NCBI GenBank assembly: GCA_963836425.1 | Contig: CAWIJJ010000008.1 | Coordinates: forward strand, 372,001-436,000 | DNA length: 64,000 bases | From: CAWIJJ01 sp963836425 | Lineage (GTDB): Bacteria > Acidobacteriota > Terriglobia > Bryobacterales > Bryobacteraceae | Direction: 5' to 3' | Shown: in pieces, positions 42,588 through 51,268 of the stretch | Position numbering within the stretch: position 1 is the first letter of the stretch | Layout of the letters: every line of letters begins with the position of its first letter | Translations under genes and position numbers: made by a program | Notes under the pieces: model-generated | The model's database searches: none | Seen by the model: the letters and a program-made list of their open reading frames with translations, nothing else | Told to the model about the DNA's origin: nothing

Positions 42588-43175
42588 TCAGACAGCCAGG
42601 CCGGTGCGCCAGAGCAGGTACCCGATCGCCTGCTTGACGAAGTTCCATCGATCGTGGAAGGCGTTTGTTTCCAGCTCTTTACGCGGAGATCCAAAAACAA
42701 TCAGGCCGCGCGATTGGAGCATCTTCTTGACCCGGTAAACGTGATAGCCGTCACTCACCACGATCACCGAACGTAGGCCCATGCGGCCCATGATCTCGGC
42801 GGCCATCGCGGTGGATTCCACGGTGCTTGCCGATTCGCTCTCCACGACGATGGCTTCCGAGGGAACCCCGCGGCCCATCAGGTACGAGCGCCCAACGCCG
42901 CCTTCGGTGAATACCGGATCGCCTCCGGCGCCTCCCGTGGTAAGGATGCGGGGCGCAAGGTGACGCCGGAAAAGCTCGTACGCATGGTCGAGGCGGGCGC
43001 GGAATACGGGCGATGGACGGCCGCGGTATTCGGCAGCCCCGAGCACCAGAATGACGTCCGCGGGCTGTGCCTCATCGCGCGTCGACTGCTGCTCGATGCG
43101 GACGGCCAGATAGGCGACGATGAGAATGACCGCAGTGCCAGCCGAGACGATCGCGTTCCAGACGGTCCTTTTCAT
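42588..43175 (-). CDS. YdcF-family (DUF218) membrane-associated protein
   Basis: 195 residues. An N-terminal membrane helix (AIVSAGTAVILIVAYLAV) is followed by the DUF218 Rossmann-like domain: DVILVLGAAEYRGRPSPVFRARLDHAYELF, ILTTGGAGGDPVFTEG, VESESASTVESTAMAAEI and VIVVSDGYHVYRVKKML. The family includes SanA and ElyC, linked to cell-envelope barrier or peptidoglycan precursor homeostasis, without a proven reaction. The gene ends 7 bases from the tetR promoter's -35, on the same strand, so readthrough into tetR is possible. Divergent from the rRNA methyltransferase by 41 bases. Confidence 0.85.
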   Translation of the reverse strand: MKRTVWNAIVSAGTAVILIVAYLAVRIEQQSTRDEAQPADVILVLGAAEYRGRPSPVFRARLDHAYELFRRHLAPRILTTGGAGGDPVFTEGGVGRSYLMGRGVPSEAIVVESESASTVESTAMAAEIMGRMGLRSVIVVSDGYHVYRVKKMLQSRGLIVFGSPRKELETNAFHDRWNFVKQAIGYLLWRTGLAV

Positions 43176-43216
43176 CTGCGCTATTCTGTTCGTTCAGAAA
43201 CCCTTATTGTAATCAG

Positions 43217-44023
43217 ATGCCCAAGGCGGAAAAGATCACCAGCCCCGCGAACCCGCTTCTCAAAGATGTGCGGCGCGCGATCGCACGGGGCAGCCTGACC
43301 TCGGAGGGTTGGCTGGTGGCAGAGACTTTTCACCTGCTCGAGGACGCGCTGCGCAGCGATTGCGAAGTGAAGGCCGTGCTGGCGGCGGAGTCGGTGAAGA
43401 GCGCCGCGGAGGCCCACGTTCGCGGTCTTGATGGCATCAAAGTCGTGGTACTTCCCGATCCCCTGTTGCGCGCGATCTCGGGGACCGAATCCACCCAGGG
43501 AGTGATGGCGCTGGTAAAGCCGAGGCAGTGGAACCTGGATCAGGTGTTCCGGGGGCGGCCGCTGATCGTGGTCCTCGACGGGTTGCAGGATCCGGGAAAC
43601 GCAGGTACGATTGCGCGCGCGGCGGAAGCCTTCGGAGCGAGCGGCGTGCTTTTCCTGAAAGGCAGCGTCAGCCCGTACAACGCCAAGACGCTGCGGGCTT
43701 CGGCGGGATCGTTGTTTCGGGTGCCGTTCCTTTACGGAGTGGATGCGGCCCTGGTGCGTGCCGCCTTGCAGCAGAAGCGGGTGCACCTGTACGCCGCTGT
43801 GCCGGCGCGATCGGGCGCCCCGGTGAAGATGCTGGGCGATACCGATCTGACCGTGTCCGCCGGGCTGATTGTCGGGAACGAAGCGCACGGGGTGAGTGCT
43901 GAATTGCGGTCGGCGGCCGTGGATATCTCGATTCCGACGGTCGGGGTGGAGTCGCTGAACGCCGCTGTGGCCGCGGGTATTCTGCTTTACGAAGCGCGGC
44001 GGCAGAGGACGCTCAGACAGTGA
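43217..44023 (+). CDS. TrmH/SpoU-family RNA 2'-O-ribose methyltransferase
   Basis: 268 residues. SPOUT enzyme using S-adenosylmethionine. N-terminal substrate-binding segment (ITSPANPLLKDVRRAI), motif 1 LDGLQDPGNAGTIARAAEAFGA, motif 2 GLIVGNEAHGVSAEL and motif 3 ISIPTVGVESLNAAVAAGILLYE are intact and form the knotted cofactor site. Targets of this subgroup are 23S rRNA or tRNA 2'-hydroxyls; the nucleotide is not predictable here. The stop overlaps the GTG start of rarA (GTGA), so the two are translationally coupled. Confidence 0.92.
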   Translation: MPKAEKITSPANPLLKDVRRAIARGSLTSEGWLVAETFHLLEDALRSDCEVKAVLAAESVKSAAEAHVRGLDGIKVVVLPDPLLRAISGTESTQGVMALVKPRQWNLDQVFRGRPLIVVLDGLQDPGNAGTIARAAEAFGASGVLFLKGSVSPYNAKTLRASAGSLFRVPFLYGVDAALVRAALQQKRVHLYAAVPARSGAPVKMLGDTDLTVSAGLIVGNEAHGVSAELRSAAVDISIPTVGVESLNAAVAAGILLYEARRQRTLRQ

Positions 44024-45321
44024 GCCTTTTCGACAACACCGCGCCGCCTGAACCCGAGGGGCCGGGGAGCGGCAAGCGGCCGCTCGCCGAGAGGATGCGG
44101 CCGGAGACGCTCGAAGACTACGTCGGGCAGGAACACATCCTCGGGCCGGGCAAGCCGCTGCGCCGGCAGATAGAGCGCGACGAACTCACCTCGATCATTT
44201 TGTGGGGGCCGCCCGGGGTAGGGAAGACCACCCTGGCCAAACTGATCGCGCGCCTCACGCGTTGCGAGTTCATTCCTTTCAGCGCCGTGTTGAGCGGCAT
44301 CAAAGAAATCAAAGCCGTGATGGCGGATGCCGAGAAGTTGCGGAGACTCGGCCGGCGCACGATCCTGTTCATTGACGAGATTCACCGCTTCAACAAGGCG
44401 CAGCAGGATGCCTTTCTGCCGTATGTCGAACGGGGGGATATCATCCTGATCGGCGCGACCACGGAAAACCCGTCCTTCGAGGTGATTTCGGCGCTGCTAT
44501 CGCGGTCGCGCGTGTACGCGCTGCGGGGGCTCACCGTTCCCGAACTGATGGTGCTGCTGCGGCGGGCGCTGCCGTTGCTCGGCCTGGAAGCGCCCGACGA
44601 GTTGCTCGAGCAGATCGCGATTTATGCGAACGGCGACGCGCGCCAGGCGTACAACACGCTGGAGGCCGCCTCCGCCGCGGCGGCATCCGGTACGCTGACC
44701 GAATCCGCCGTGCAGGACGCCATGCAGCGCAAACTGCTGCTCTACGATAAGAGCGGCGAAGAGCACTTCAACCTGATTTCGGCGCTGCACAAGTCGGTTC
44801 GGTCGAGCGATGTGGACGCGGCGCTCTACTGGCTGGTGCGCATGCTGGAAGCGGGAGAGGACCGGCTCTACATCGCCCGCCGCTTGATCCGCATGGCGAT
44901 CGAAGATATCGGGCTGGCGGACCCTCGCGCCCTGGAGCAGACGGTGGCGGCAATGCAGGCTGTTCATTTTCTGGGTATTCCCGAGGGAGACCTGGCGCTT
45001 GGACAGGCGGCAATCTACCTTTGCATGGCCCAGAAATCGGACGCCGCATACCGCGCCATGGGCGCGGTGCGATCGGATGTGGAGAGCACGTCCGCCGAGC
45101 CGGTCCCGATGAATCTGCGCAATGCTCCTACGCGGGCGATGAAAGAGTGGGGGTACGGGGAGGGATACCAGCACGCGCACAACGTCGAAGGGGGCGTGCC
45201 CGGCATGGAATGCCTGCCGCCGTCGCTCGCCGGGCGGCGGTACTATTTCCCGACCGAACGTGGGCTGGAGAAGCGGATTGCCGAACGGATGGAAGAGATT
45301 CGGCGACTGCGCAGCCGCTAA
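44020..45321 (+). CDS. rarA: Replication-associated recombination protein A (RarA/MgsA AAA+ ATPase)
   Basis: 433 residues. AAA+ ATPase acting at stalled replication forks with SSB. Walker A GPPGVGKTTLAKL (~65), Walker B ILFIDEIHRFNKAQQDAFLP (~115), sensor 1 GATTENPSF, arginine finger region LLSRSRVYALR, followed by the MgsA tetramerisation domain (HFNLISALHKSVRSSDVDAALYWLVRML, LGIPEGDLALGQAAIYL, PRYYFP-like AGRRYYFPTERGLE). The GTG start at 44020 overlaps the methyltransferase stop; its SLFDN N-terminus is typical of the family. Length normal. Confidence 0.96.
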   Translation: MSLFDNTAPPEPEGPGSGKRPLAERMRPETLEDYVGQEHILGPGKPLRRQIERDELTSIILWGPPGVGKTTLAKLIARLTRCEFIPFSAVLSGIKEIKAVMADAEKLRRLGRRTILFIDEIHRFNKAQQDAFLPYVERGDIILIGATTENPSFEVISALLSRSRVYALRGLTVPELMVLLRRALPLLGLEAPDELLEQIAIYANGDARQAYNTLEAASAAAASGTLTESAVQDAMQRKLLLYDKSGEEHFNLISALHKSVRSSDVDAALYWLVRMLEAGEDRLYIARRLIRMAIEDIGLADPRALEQTVAAMQAVHFLGIPEGDLALGQAAIYLCMAQKSDAAYRAMGAVRSDVESTSAEPVPMNLRNAPTRAMKEWGYGEGYQHAHNVEGGVPGMECLPPSLAGRRYYFPTERGLEKRIAERMEEIRRLRSR

Positions 45322-45375
45322 AACTGTGCTGCTTGCCGCTGTGGGTGGCCGCCCAAGGGGCGCGGCCGCGCGCGC

Positions 45376-45720
45376 TTACTTCTTGCTGAGCTTGAGGTTG
45401 ATAACGGCCTGTTTTCGCGAATCGAAAGCGCTCAGGGTCTTCGACCCGCTGCTCGAACCCTGGTAATCGGCCTTCAACTCGTAGTCGATGTCGGGGCTGA
45501 GGCCGTGGAAGTAATAGTCTCCCTTTTCCTGGGTGATAAAGGACCGGATCTGAAGCGTTTTCGTGTTCTTCAGTTGCACCACGGCGCCCGCGACAGGGGA
45601 ATCCTCCGGCGAGGTTACAACGCCCTGCACGCTGCGGTTCGGATCGTCGCCTTTTTTCTGGGCAAGACCCAAGCTGGACGTCAGAAGCACGACTGCCAGA
45701 ACGGCTACCAATACGCGCAT
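45376..45720 (-). CDS. Small exported carboxypeptidase-regulatory-like protein
   Basis: 114 residues: signal peptide (VLVAVLAVVLLTSSLGLAQ) followed by a single prealbumin-like/CarboxypepD_reg domain (SVQGVVTSPEDSPVAGAVVQLKN, then ITQEKGDYYFHGLSPDIDYELKADYQG). The same fold forms the N-terminus of the Oar-like receptor at 51716. As a free domain it is frequent in acidobacteria and may be an extracytoplasmic adhesion or assembly module; no catalytic residues occur. It converges with rarA at a gap of 54 bases that has GC-rich inverted segments but no clear terminator. Confidence 0.7.
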   Translation of the reverse strand: MRVLVAVLAVVLLTSSLGLAQKKGDDPNRSVQGVVTSPEDSPVAGAVVQLKNTKTLQIRSFITQEKGDYYFHGLSPDIDYELKADYQGSSSGSKTLSAFDSRKQAVINLKLSKK

Positions 45721-45790
45721 ACGCTTCTCCTCATAGGTTTGGACGCAGGATCCCCTCCACCCGTTTCAAAGCGGAAAACCGGGCAGAGGT

Positions 45791-46009
45791 TCAACGCCAT
45801 TCCTCGTCCGATTCTTCTTCCTCTTCCTCGAGGAACTCCTCGTCGTCTTCTTCTTCCTCTTCCAACTCTTCGGCCGACTCAAGCTCCAGCGGATCGGTGC
45901 CCACAACCTTCAGAGCGGCACCGCATTCATCGCAACTGATCGTGTCGCCCTCGTCTACATCTTCCTCGTCGACATCGATCTTGCCTTCGCATACCGGACA
46001 CTCCACCAT
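45791..46009 (-). CDS. LysW-like zinc-ribbon protein with long acidic tail
   Basis: 72 residues. MVECPVCEGKIDVDEEDVDEG then ISCDECGAALKVV form the zinc ribbon and fold of LysW, the amino-group carrier of lysine/arginine synthesis. After the LDPLEL-like segment (TDPLELES) the C-terminus is almost all Glu/Asp (~30 residues) and ends EEWR, not the EDWGE motif whose final Glu carries the amino group in true LysW. A GGAGG site precedes the ATG at 46009; the longer open frame is not conserved-looking. No lysX, lysZ or lysY lies nearby. Likely a LysW paralogue in a different role. Confidence 0.75.
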   Translation of the reverse strand: MVECPVCEGKIDVDEEDVDEGDTISCDECGAALKVVGTDPLELESAEELEEEEEDDEEFLEEEEEESDEEWR

Positions 46010-46068
46010 GACGATTTCCTCCCAAAACTCTACTGTTATACGACTGATGGACCCGTTTGCAACTCCCC

Positions 46069-46581
46069 CTACCGGGCTGCCTGCCTGAGAAGCCTGCGGC
46101 GCGTTGTCGAGGGGACGATTGCCTTCAGCCTCAGGCAAAAAAACAGGTGGGCCCGGTGGGTGAGTTCGTGCTCCTTGATAGTCTGGAGCATCTCCAAACG
46201 GGTCACCGGGACACCATCGAACCGAGTGATGATGTGGCTCCAGAACCCGCCGGGCTGTTCCGCAAGAGCTGCTGTCCGGTCCCTTACGGAACTCTCGAGC
46301 GCCGACGCGATATCGCCGATGCTTGCATCCGCGGGGACGGTACGCATGTGTTTGACCAGCCTGTCGCGGAAATCCGGCCCGGCGAAGCTTTCCTCACCGG
46401 CCACCAACATGGCCGCCAGCCCGTCTCCGGCTTCGAGGATGTGCCGGACGGTTTCCCGGAACGTCATCAGTTCCGGAGCGGGGCGGAAGTCGAACTCGCC
46501 CGCTGGAAAATCGAGAACCGCCTCGATTGTGTCCTGGCGGATCGCGCGCCAGGATTCGAGAACGTGCTCCACTCTGACCAT
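46069..46581 (-). CDS. DinB-like protein (second copy)
   Basis: 170 residues of DinB-like four-helix architecture: VEHVLESWRAIRQDTIEAVLDFPAGEFDFRPAPELMTFRETVRHILEAGD and a C-terminal LEMLQTIKEHELTHRAHLFFCLRL supplying His ligands. The reaction is unknown; relatives bind a divalent metal. The reading frame is open on the antisense of aceE to 49392, but only this part is conserved-looking, and the ATG at 46581 is followed by a proper DinB N-terminus. A TACAAT hexamer on the minus strand (plus 46588-46593) lies six bases from the ATG with no ribosome site. Divergent from aceE. Confidence 0.8.
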   Translation of the reverse strand: MVRVEHVLESWRAIRQDTIEAVLDFPAGEFDFRPAPELMTFRETVRHILEAGDGLAAMLVAGEESFAGPDFRDRLVKHMRTVPADASIGDIASALESSVRDRTAALAEQPGGFWSHIITRFDGVPVTRLEMLQTIKEHELTHRAHLFFCLRLKAIVPSTTRRRLLRQAAR

Positions 46582-46628
46582 GACCACATTGTACCCGCAG
46601 CAGCAGTCAGGTCCAGGCCCCGGTTCAC

Positions 46629-46634
46629 TATAAT
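46629..46634 (+). promoter_or_regulatory. Possible -10 box of aceE
   Basis: Consensus TATAAT that overlaps the first candidate ATG (46633). If it is used, transcription begins near 46641-46645 and translation would have to start at the second ATG (46645) without a leader. No good -35 is visible upstream, so the call is tentative. Confidence 0.4.
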
Positions 46635-49317
46635 GGATATATCCATGCACCAGAAACTGAGCGAGAGGGTAGTAGACCTGGATCCCCAGGAAACGGCCGA
46701 ATGGATGGAAGCGCTCGATCAGGTGATCGACGACGCCGGACCCGACCGCGCCGCGTACCTGCTGGAGCAGCTTGCCAGCCATGCGCGGGTGAACGGGAAC
46801 GACCTTCCCATCCGCCTCAACACGCCCTACATCAACAGCATCCGTCCGGAAAACGAAGTTCCATATCCCGGTGACCGGGCAATGGAACGGCGCATTAAAA
46901 GCCTGCTTCGCTGGAACGCCATGGCGATGGTGGTCCGCCAGAACAAATACGACGCTGGTATCGGAGGCCACATATCCACTTATGCCTCCCTGGCCACGCT
47001 GCTTGAAGTAGGGTTCAATCACTTCTTCCGGGGATCGTACGATGGACAGCCCGGCGATCTGATTTATTTCCAGGGCCATGCTTCGCCGGGAGTCTATGCC
47101 CGCGCGTTTCTGGAAGGCCGGCTCAGTGAGGACCACCTCAAGAATTTCCGGCACGAACTGCGCGAGCACCCGGGGCTTTCTTCGTATCCGCATCCCTGGC
47201 TGATGCCGGACTTCTGGAGCTTCCCCACCGTCTCCATGGGTCTTGGTCCGATCAACGCGATTTACCAGGCGCGCTTCATGCGGTACCTCGAAAACCGCCA
47301 CATCATTCCGGTCACGCCGCGGCACATCTGGGCGTTCCTCGGCGATGGGGAAATGGACGAGCCGGAATCGATGGGCTCGCTCACGCTGGCGTCGCGGGAG
47401 AAACTCGACAACCTGGTGTTCGTGATCAACTGTAACCTGCAGCGGCTGGATGGTCCGGTGCGCGGCAACGGCAAGGTTATCCAGGAACTGGAAGCGGCAT
47501 TTCGCGGCGCGGGCTGGAGCGTTCTCAAAGTGATCTGGGGCGAGGACTGGGATACGCTGCTCGAGCGCGACAAGACCGGCCTGCTGCAACGGCGCATGGG
47601 CGAAGTGGTGGACGGCGAGTTCCAGACTTACATCACCAAAGACGGCGCTTATATCCGCAAGAATTTCTTCGGCAAGTATCCCGAGTTGCTGGACCTGGTT
47701 TCGCACCTCAGCGACGAAGACCTGATGCGGCTGCGCCGCGGCGGCCACGATCCGCGCAAGGTCTACAATGCGTACCGCGTGGCGCTTCAGACCAAGGGCC
47801 AGCCAACAGTTATTCTGGCGCACACCATCAAAGGCTACGGACTGGGCGAGGCGGGCGAGGGACGTAACATTACCCACCAGCAGAAAAAACTCAACGAGCA
47901 GGAGATCGCCCATTTCCGCTCGCGGTTCGAAATTCCGATTCCCGACGAGGCGGCGCGCAACGCGGCCTTCTACCGGCCTCCCGCCGACAGCCCGGAAATC
48001 GCTTACCTTCACGAACGGCGCCGCCAGTTGGGCGGTTACCTGCCGAGCCGGAAGCCGGTGCCCAACACGATCGAAGCGCCTCCTCTCGATCACATGAAGG
48101 AGTCGCTCGAAGGTTCGGGCGGGCGCGAAGTTTCGAGCACCATGGCTTTCGTCCGCGTGCTCACGCTGCTGATGAAGCACCCGCAGATCGGCAAGTACGT
48201 CGTGCCGATTATTCCCGATGAGGCGCGCACGTTCGGTATGGAGTCCCTGTTCCGGCAGTTCGGCATCTATGCCAGCCAGGGCCAGCTTTACAAACCGCAC
48301 GATGCCGAAATGTTCCTCTACTACAAGGAATCGAAGGACGGGCAGATTCTCGAAGAGGGCATCACCGAAGCCGGCTCGATGGCCTCCTTCGCGGCGGCGG
48401 GCGCGGCTTACGTGAACTACCAGGTGGAGATGATTCCGTTCTTCATCTATTACTCGATGTTCGGATTTCAGCGCATCGGAGACCTTATCTGGGCTTTTGC
48501 CGACGCGCGCGGGAAGGGCTTTCTTTGCGGCGGGACGGCCGGACGCACAACCCTCTCCGGGGAAGGATTGCAGCACCAGGACGGGCACAGCATCGTGCTG
48601 GCCAGCACCGTACCCACCTGTGTTACTTACGACCCGGCCTACGCCTTCGAGATCGCCATTATCGTGCAGGACGGCATCCGGCGGATGTACCAGTTGAACG
48701 AGGATCGTTTCTACTACCTCACGCTGTACAACGAGAACTATCCGATGCCGCCAATGCCCGAGGGCCTGGACCCGGAGGCTGTGCTGCGCGGCATCTATCG
48801 CTACCGGGCGGCGCAAGACAAAGCCAAAGTGCAACTGTTCGGCAGCGGTCCTATCCTGAACGAAGCGCTGCGCGCGCAGGATTTGCTGGCGGACAAATAC
48901 GGCGTGGCCGCGGATGTGTGGAGCGTCACCAGCTATAACGAACTTCGTCGCGATGCTCTCGCGGTGGAGCGCTGGAACCGCCTCCATCCGGAAGAACCGG
49001 CGCGCGCACCATACATTTTGCAGGCCCTGGACGGGGCCGAAGGGCCGATCGTCGCGGCTACAGACTATATGAAAGTCGTGGCCGACCAACTGGCTCCCTG
49101 GCTGGGCCCGCGGCTCGAAACTCTGGGCACGGATGGCTTCGGCCGCAGCGACAACCGCGAATACCTGAGGAAGCATTTCGAGATCAACGCGGAATCGATC
49201 GTCGCGGCGGCACTTTCCCGTCTCGTGCGGGAGGGCGGTTTCGACGGTGCCCGCGCTCGCGCGGCCTTCTCCGAACTGGGAATCGATACGGAGAAGTCCG
49301 ACCCGGCTCGCGCATAG
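46633..49317 (+). CDS. aceE: Pyruvate dehydrogenase E1, homodimeric (AceE type)
   Basis: 894 residues from 46633, or 890 from the second ATG at 46645. ThDP-dependent pyruvate decarboxylase/acyl-transferring subunit of the pyruvate dehydrogenase complex. Landmarks: GGHISTYASLATLLEVGFNHFFRG, PTVSMGLGPINAIYQARFMRYLE, ThDP-Mg motif GDGEMDEPESMGSL through NCNLQRLDGP, IPDEARTFGMESLFRQFGIY, YYSMFGFQRIGDLIWAFAD and GTDGFGRSDNREYLRKHFE. This is near full identity of architecture with the Escherichia coli enzyme. E2 and E3 are not adjacent. The cdf gene follows by 14 bases. Confidence 0.97.
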   Translation: MDISMHQKLSERVVDLDPQETAEWMEALDQVIDDAGPDRAAYLLEQLASHARVNGNDLPIRLNTPYINSIRPENEVPYPGDRAMERRIKSLLRWNAMAMVVRQNKYDAGIGGHISTYASLATLLEVGFNHFFRGSYDGQPGDLIYFQGHASPGVYARAFLEGRLSEDHLKNFRHELREHPGLSSYPHPWLMPDFWSFPTVSMGLGPINAIYQARFMRYLENRHIIPVTPRHIWAFLGDGEMDEPESMGSLTLASREKLDNLVFVINCNLQRLDGPVRGNGKVIQELEAAFRGAGWSVLKVIWGEDWDTLLERDKTGLLQRRMGEVVDGEFQTYITKDGAYIRKNFFGKYPELLDLVSHLSDEDLMRLRRGGHDPRKVYNAYRVALQTKGQPTVILAHTIKGYGLGEAGEGRNITHQQKKLNEQEIAHFRSRFEIPIPDEAARNAAFYRPPADSPEIAYLHERRRQLGGYLPSRKPVPNTIEAPPLDHMKESLEGSGGREVSSTMAFVRVLTLLMKHPQIGKYVVPIIPDEARTFGMESLFRQFGIYASQGQLYKPHDAEMFLYYKESKDGQILEEGITEAGSMASFAAAGAAYVNYQVEMIPFFIYYSMFGFQRIGDLIWAFADARGKGFLCGGTAGRTTLSGEGLQHQDGHSIVLASTVPTCVTYDPAYAFEIAIIVQDGIRRMYQLNEDRFYYLTLYNENYPMPPMPEGLDPEAVLRGIYRYRAAQDKAKVQLFGSGPILNEALRAQDLLADKYGVAADVWSVTSYNELRRDALAVERWNRLHPEEPARAPYILQALDGAEGPIVAATDYMKVVADQLAPWLGPRLETLGTDGFGRSDNREYLRKHFEINAESIVAAALSRLVREGGFDGARARAAFSELGIDTEKSDPARA

Positions 49318-49331
49318 CAATTCGACAGGCG

Positions 49332-50219
49332 ATGCAGACAGGACAGCGCGTCGCAGCAGGCGGGATGGTGGTGAGCGGAGCGCTCGCCGCAATCAAGATC
49401 TTCGCCGGGCTGGCGGGGCACTCCACAGCGGTTGTGGCGGACGGACTGGAATCCGCCAGCGACGTGATTGCGTCCGGATTTGTCTTCCTTGGGCTGACGC
49501 TCGCATCCAAGCCCGCCGATGAAAATCACCCCTACGGCCACGGGCGCGTAGAAACGCTGACGGGCCTGTTGATCGGTCTGGTGCTGACCGGAGGCGGGGT
49601 GTTGATCTCGGGCGGTTCGTTGCAGCGGTTAGGCCAGCCCCGCGAGGCGGTGGCGGCCTTTGTGGTCTGGCCCCTGCTGCTCTCGCTGGTTGCCAAGAGC
49701 CTGCTCTCAGGCGTGAAATTTCACTACGCCCGAAAGCTGAAAAGCCAGTCGCTTTCGGCGGATGCCTGGAACGATGCCATGGATACGCTCTCCGCTACCG
49801 TGGCGCTGATCGCGGTTGGGTTGGCGCTGGCAAACCCGGTGAAGTATCTCGATGCGGATCGATACGGCGGCTTCGTGGTTGGCCTGATCGTCATCGCGGC
49901 CGGCGTTAAAGTCTCCTACGATACTGCCATGCAGTTGATCGACACCATGCCCGACGACAACCTGATGAACCAGATCCGGGCGGTGGCGGCCGGAGTGCCC
50001 GGCGCCTGCGGCATCGAAAAATGTTTTGCGCGCAAGACCGGCCTGCGGTATCACGTGGATCTGCACCTGGAAGTGGATCCGGACATGACGGTGCGCCAGT
50101 CCCATGAGATCGCGCATGAGGTGCGGCTGCGGATTCTGGAGACCCTCGATTGGGTGGCCGATGTGCTGGTGCACGTGGAACCGGCGCCCGCGCCGATCCC
50201 GCGCAGGGCACTCAGATGA
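49332..50219 (+). CDS. Cation diffusion facilitator (CDF) metal transporter
   Basis: 295 residues. Proton-coupled exporter of Zn(II), Fe(II), Co(II) or Mn(II). Six helices: AGGMVVSGALAAIKIFAGLAG; VADGLESASDVIASGFVFLG with the metal-site Asp pair; HPYGHGRVETLTGLLIGLVL; VWPLLLSLVAKSLLSG; SADAWNDAMDTLSATVALIAVGLAL with the second metal-site Asp pair. A C-terminal cytoplasmic ferredoxin-like domain (GVPGACGIEKCFARKTGLRYHVDLHLEVDPDMTV) senses metal. The metal specificity is not settled. Its end overlaps the convergent alcohol dehydrogenase by 8 bases. Confidence 0.92.
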   Translation: MQTGQRVAAGGMVVSGALAAIKIFAGLAGHSTAVVADGLESASDVIASGFVFLGLTLASKPADENHPYGHGRVETLTGLLIGLVLTGGGVLISGGSLQRLGQPREAVAAFVVWPLLLSLVAKSLLSGVKFHYARKLKSQSLSADAWNDAMDTLSATVALIAVGLALANPVKYLDADRYGGFVVGLIVIAAGVKVSYDTAMQLIDTMPDDNLMNQIRAVAAGVPGACGIEKCFARKTGLRYHVDLHLEVDPDMTVRQSHEIAHEVRLRILETLDWVADVLVHVEPAPAPIPRRALR

Positions 50220-51240
50220 TCGTCATCTTTACCACGCCGTCGGCGTAGTTCTCCACGATGGAGAACGCCTCATGGATTTTTTCGAGCGGGCGGCGGTGGG
50301 TCAGCATGGGCGCAAAATACGCGGTGCGCTCGGTGAGCAGATTCAACGCGGCCGGCGATTCGTGATTGGAACGCCGCACGTTAAATATCGCCAGTTCTTT
50401 CCGCCTCATTGGTGAGACCTCGAAGGGGACCATGGAAGCGGAGTGGATGCCCGTGAGGACGACCCGTCCGCCGTTGCGGGCCGCGCGGATGGCCTCATTG
50501 GTGGTGTGCTCCCTGGCCGCGCAATCGATGGCGCAGTCCACGCCGCGCCCGCCCGTGTCTGCGTAGATCTGGCGCGGGCAGTCGACCTGGTGGGGGTCGA
50601 GCGACACGTCGGCTCCCATCTGTTTCGCTATTTCGCGGCGGTGCGCAACCGGTTCCACGACCCAGATTCGGCCCGCGCCCGCGATCTTCAGATATGCCAG
50701 AGTGAGCAGCCCGATCGGGCCGGCGCCGAAAAGGGCCACGGTCTCGCCGGGCTGGATGGGCGCGACGTGCAGCGAATGCATGGCCACTGCCAGGGGCTCG
50801 AAAAGGGCGGCCTCCTCGAGCGAGAGTTGCGGCGGGAGAGCGAACGCATTCGCCACCGGCAGATTGACGAACTCGCGGAAGAACCCGGGATGGCGAGGTG
50901 TGCTCAAAAAACGAATATTCGCGCAAATGTTGTAATGACCCGTCCGGCAGAACTCGCAGTGGTAGCAGTAGAGGGCCGGTTCGAGCGCCGCCCGGTCGCC
51001 GGGGGCCCAACCTGTCACTCCGGCGCCGGTCTTGACCACGGTGCCCGCCGGTTCATGCCCAAGCACCATCGGGTACTCGCACGGGGTGTCGCCGACAGCC
51101 CCTTCGGCGTAGGAGTGCACGTCGGATCCGCAGATCCCGACGGCGGAAACACGGAACTGAATTTCGCCCGGACCCGGATCGTCTATCGTCTGTTCTCCCA
51201 ACCGAAACGTGCGGGGAGCGGTCAACTCGGCAATTCGCAT
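50212..51240 (-). CDS. Zinc-dependent alcohol/polyol dehydrogenase (MDR family)
   Basis: 342 residues. NAD(P)-dependent medium-chain dehydrogenase. Catalytic zinc: Cys in GICGSDVHSY and the His/Glu pair in GHEPAGTV; structural zinc site CYHCEFCRTGHYNIC (four Cys); Rossmann motif FGAGPIGLLTLAYLK. Sequence resembles sorbitol/xylitol/galactitol-phosphate dehydrogenases rather than ethanol enzymes. ATG 51240 (MRIAELTAPRTF) fits the family; the longer frame to 51276 crosses into the divergent gene's promoter. It could oxidise a sugar alcohol; the polyol is not evident. Confidence 0.88.
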   Translation of the reverse strand: MRIAELTAPRTFRLGEQTIDDPGPGEIQFRVSAVGICGSDVHSYAEGAVGDTPCEYPMVLGHEPAGTVVKTGAGVTGWAPGDRAALEPALYCYHCEFCRTGHYNICANIRFLSTPRHPGFFREFVNLPVANAFALPPQLSLEEAALFEPLAVAMHSLHVAPIQPGETVALFGAGPIGLLTLAYLKIAGAGRIWVVEPVAHRREIAKQMGADVSLDPHQVDCPRQIYADTGGRGVDCAIDCAAREHTTNEAIRAARNGGRVVLTGIHSASMVPFEVSPMRRKELAIFNVRRSNHESPAALNLLTERTAYFAPMLTHRRPLEKIHEAFSIVENYADGVVKMTII

Positions 51241-51268
51241 CTCGCCCCATTGTAAGATAGCCATAGAG

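Noticed and set aside
45322..45375. GC-rich inverted segments between rarA and the small exported protein as a bidirectional terminator
   Set aside because: No T-run on either strand and stems are imperfect.
46582..49392. Long open frame on the minus strand opposite aceE, in frame with the second dinB
   Set aside because: Only 46069-46581 has DinB features; the rest is antisense of aceE without recognisable sequence.
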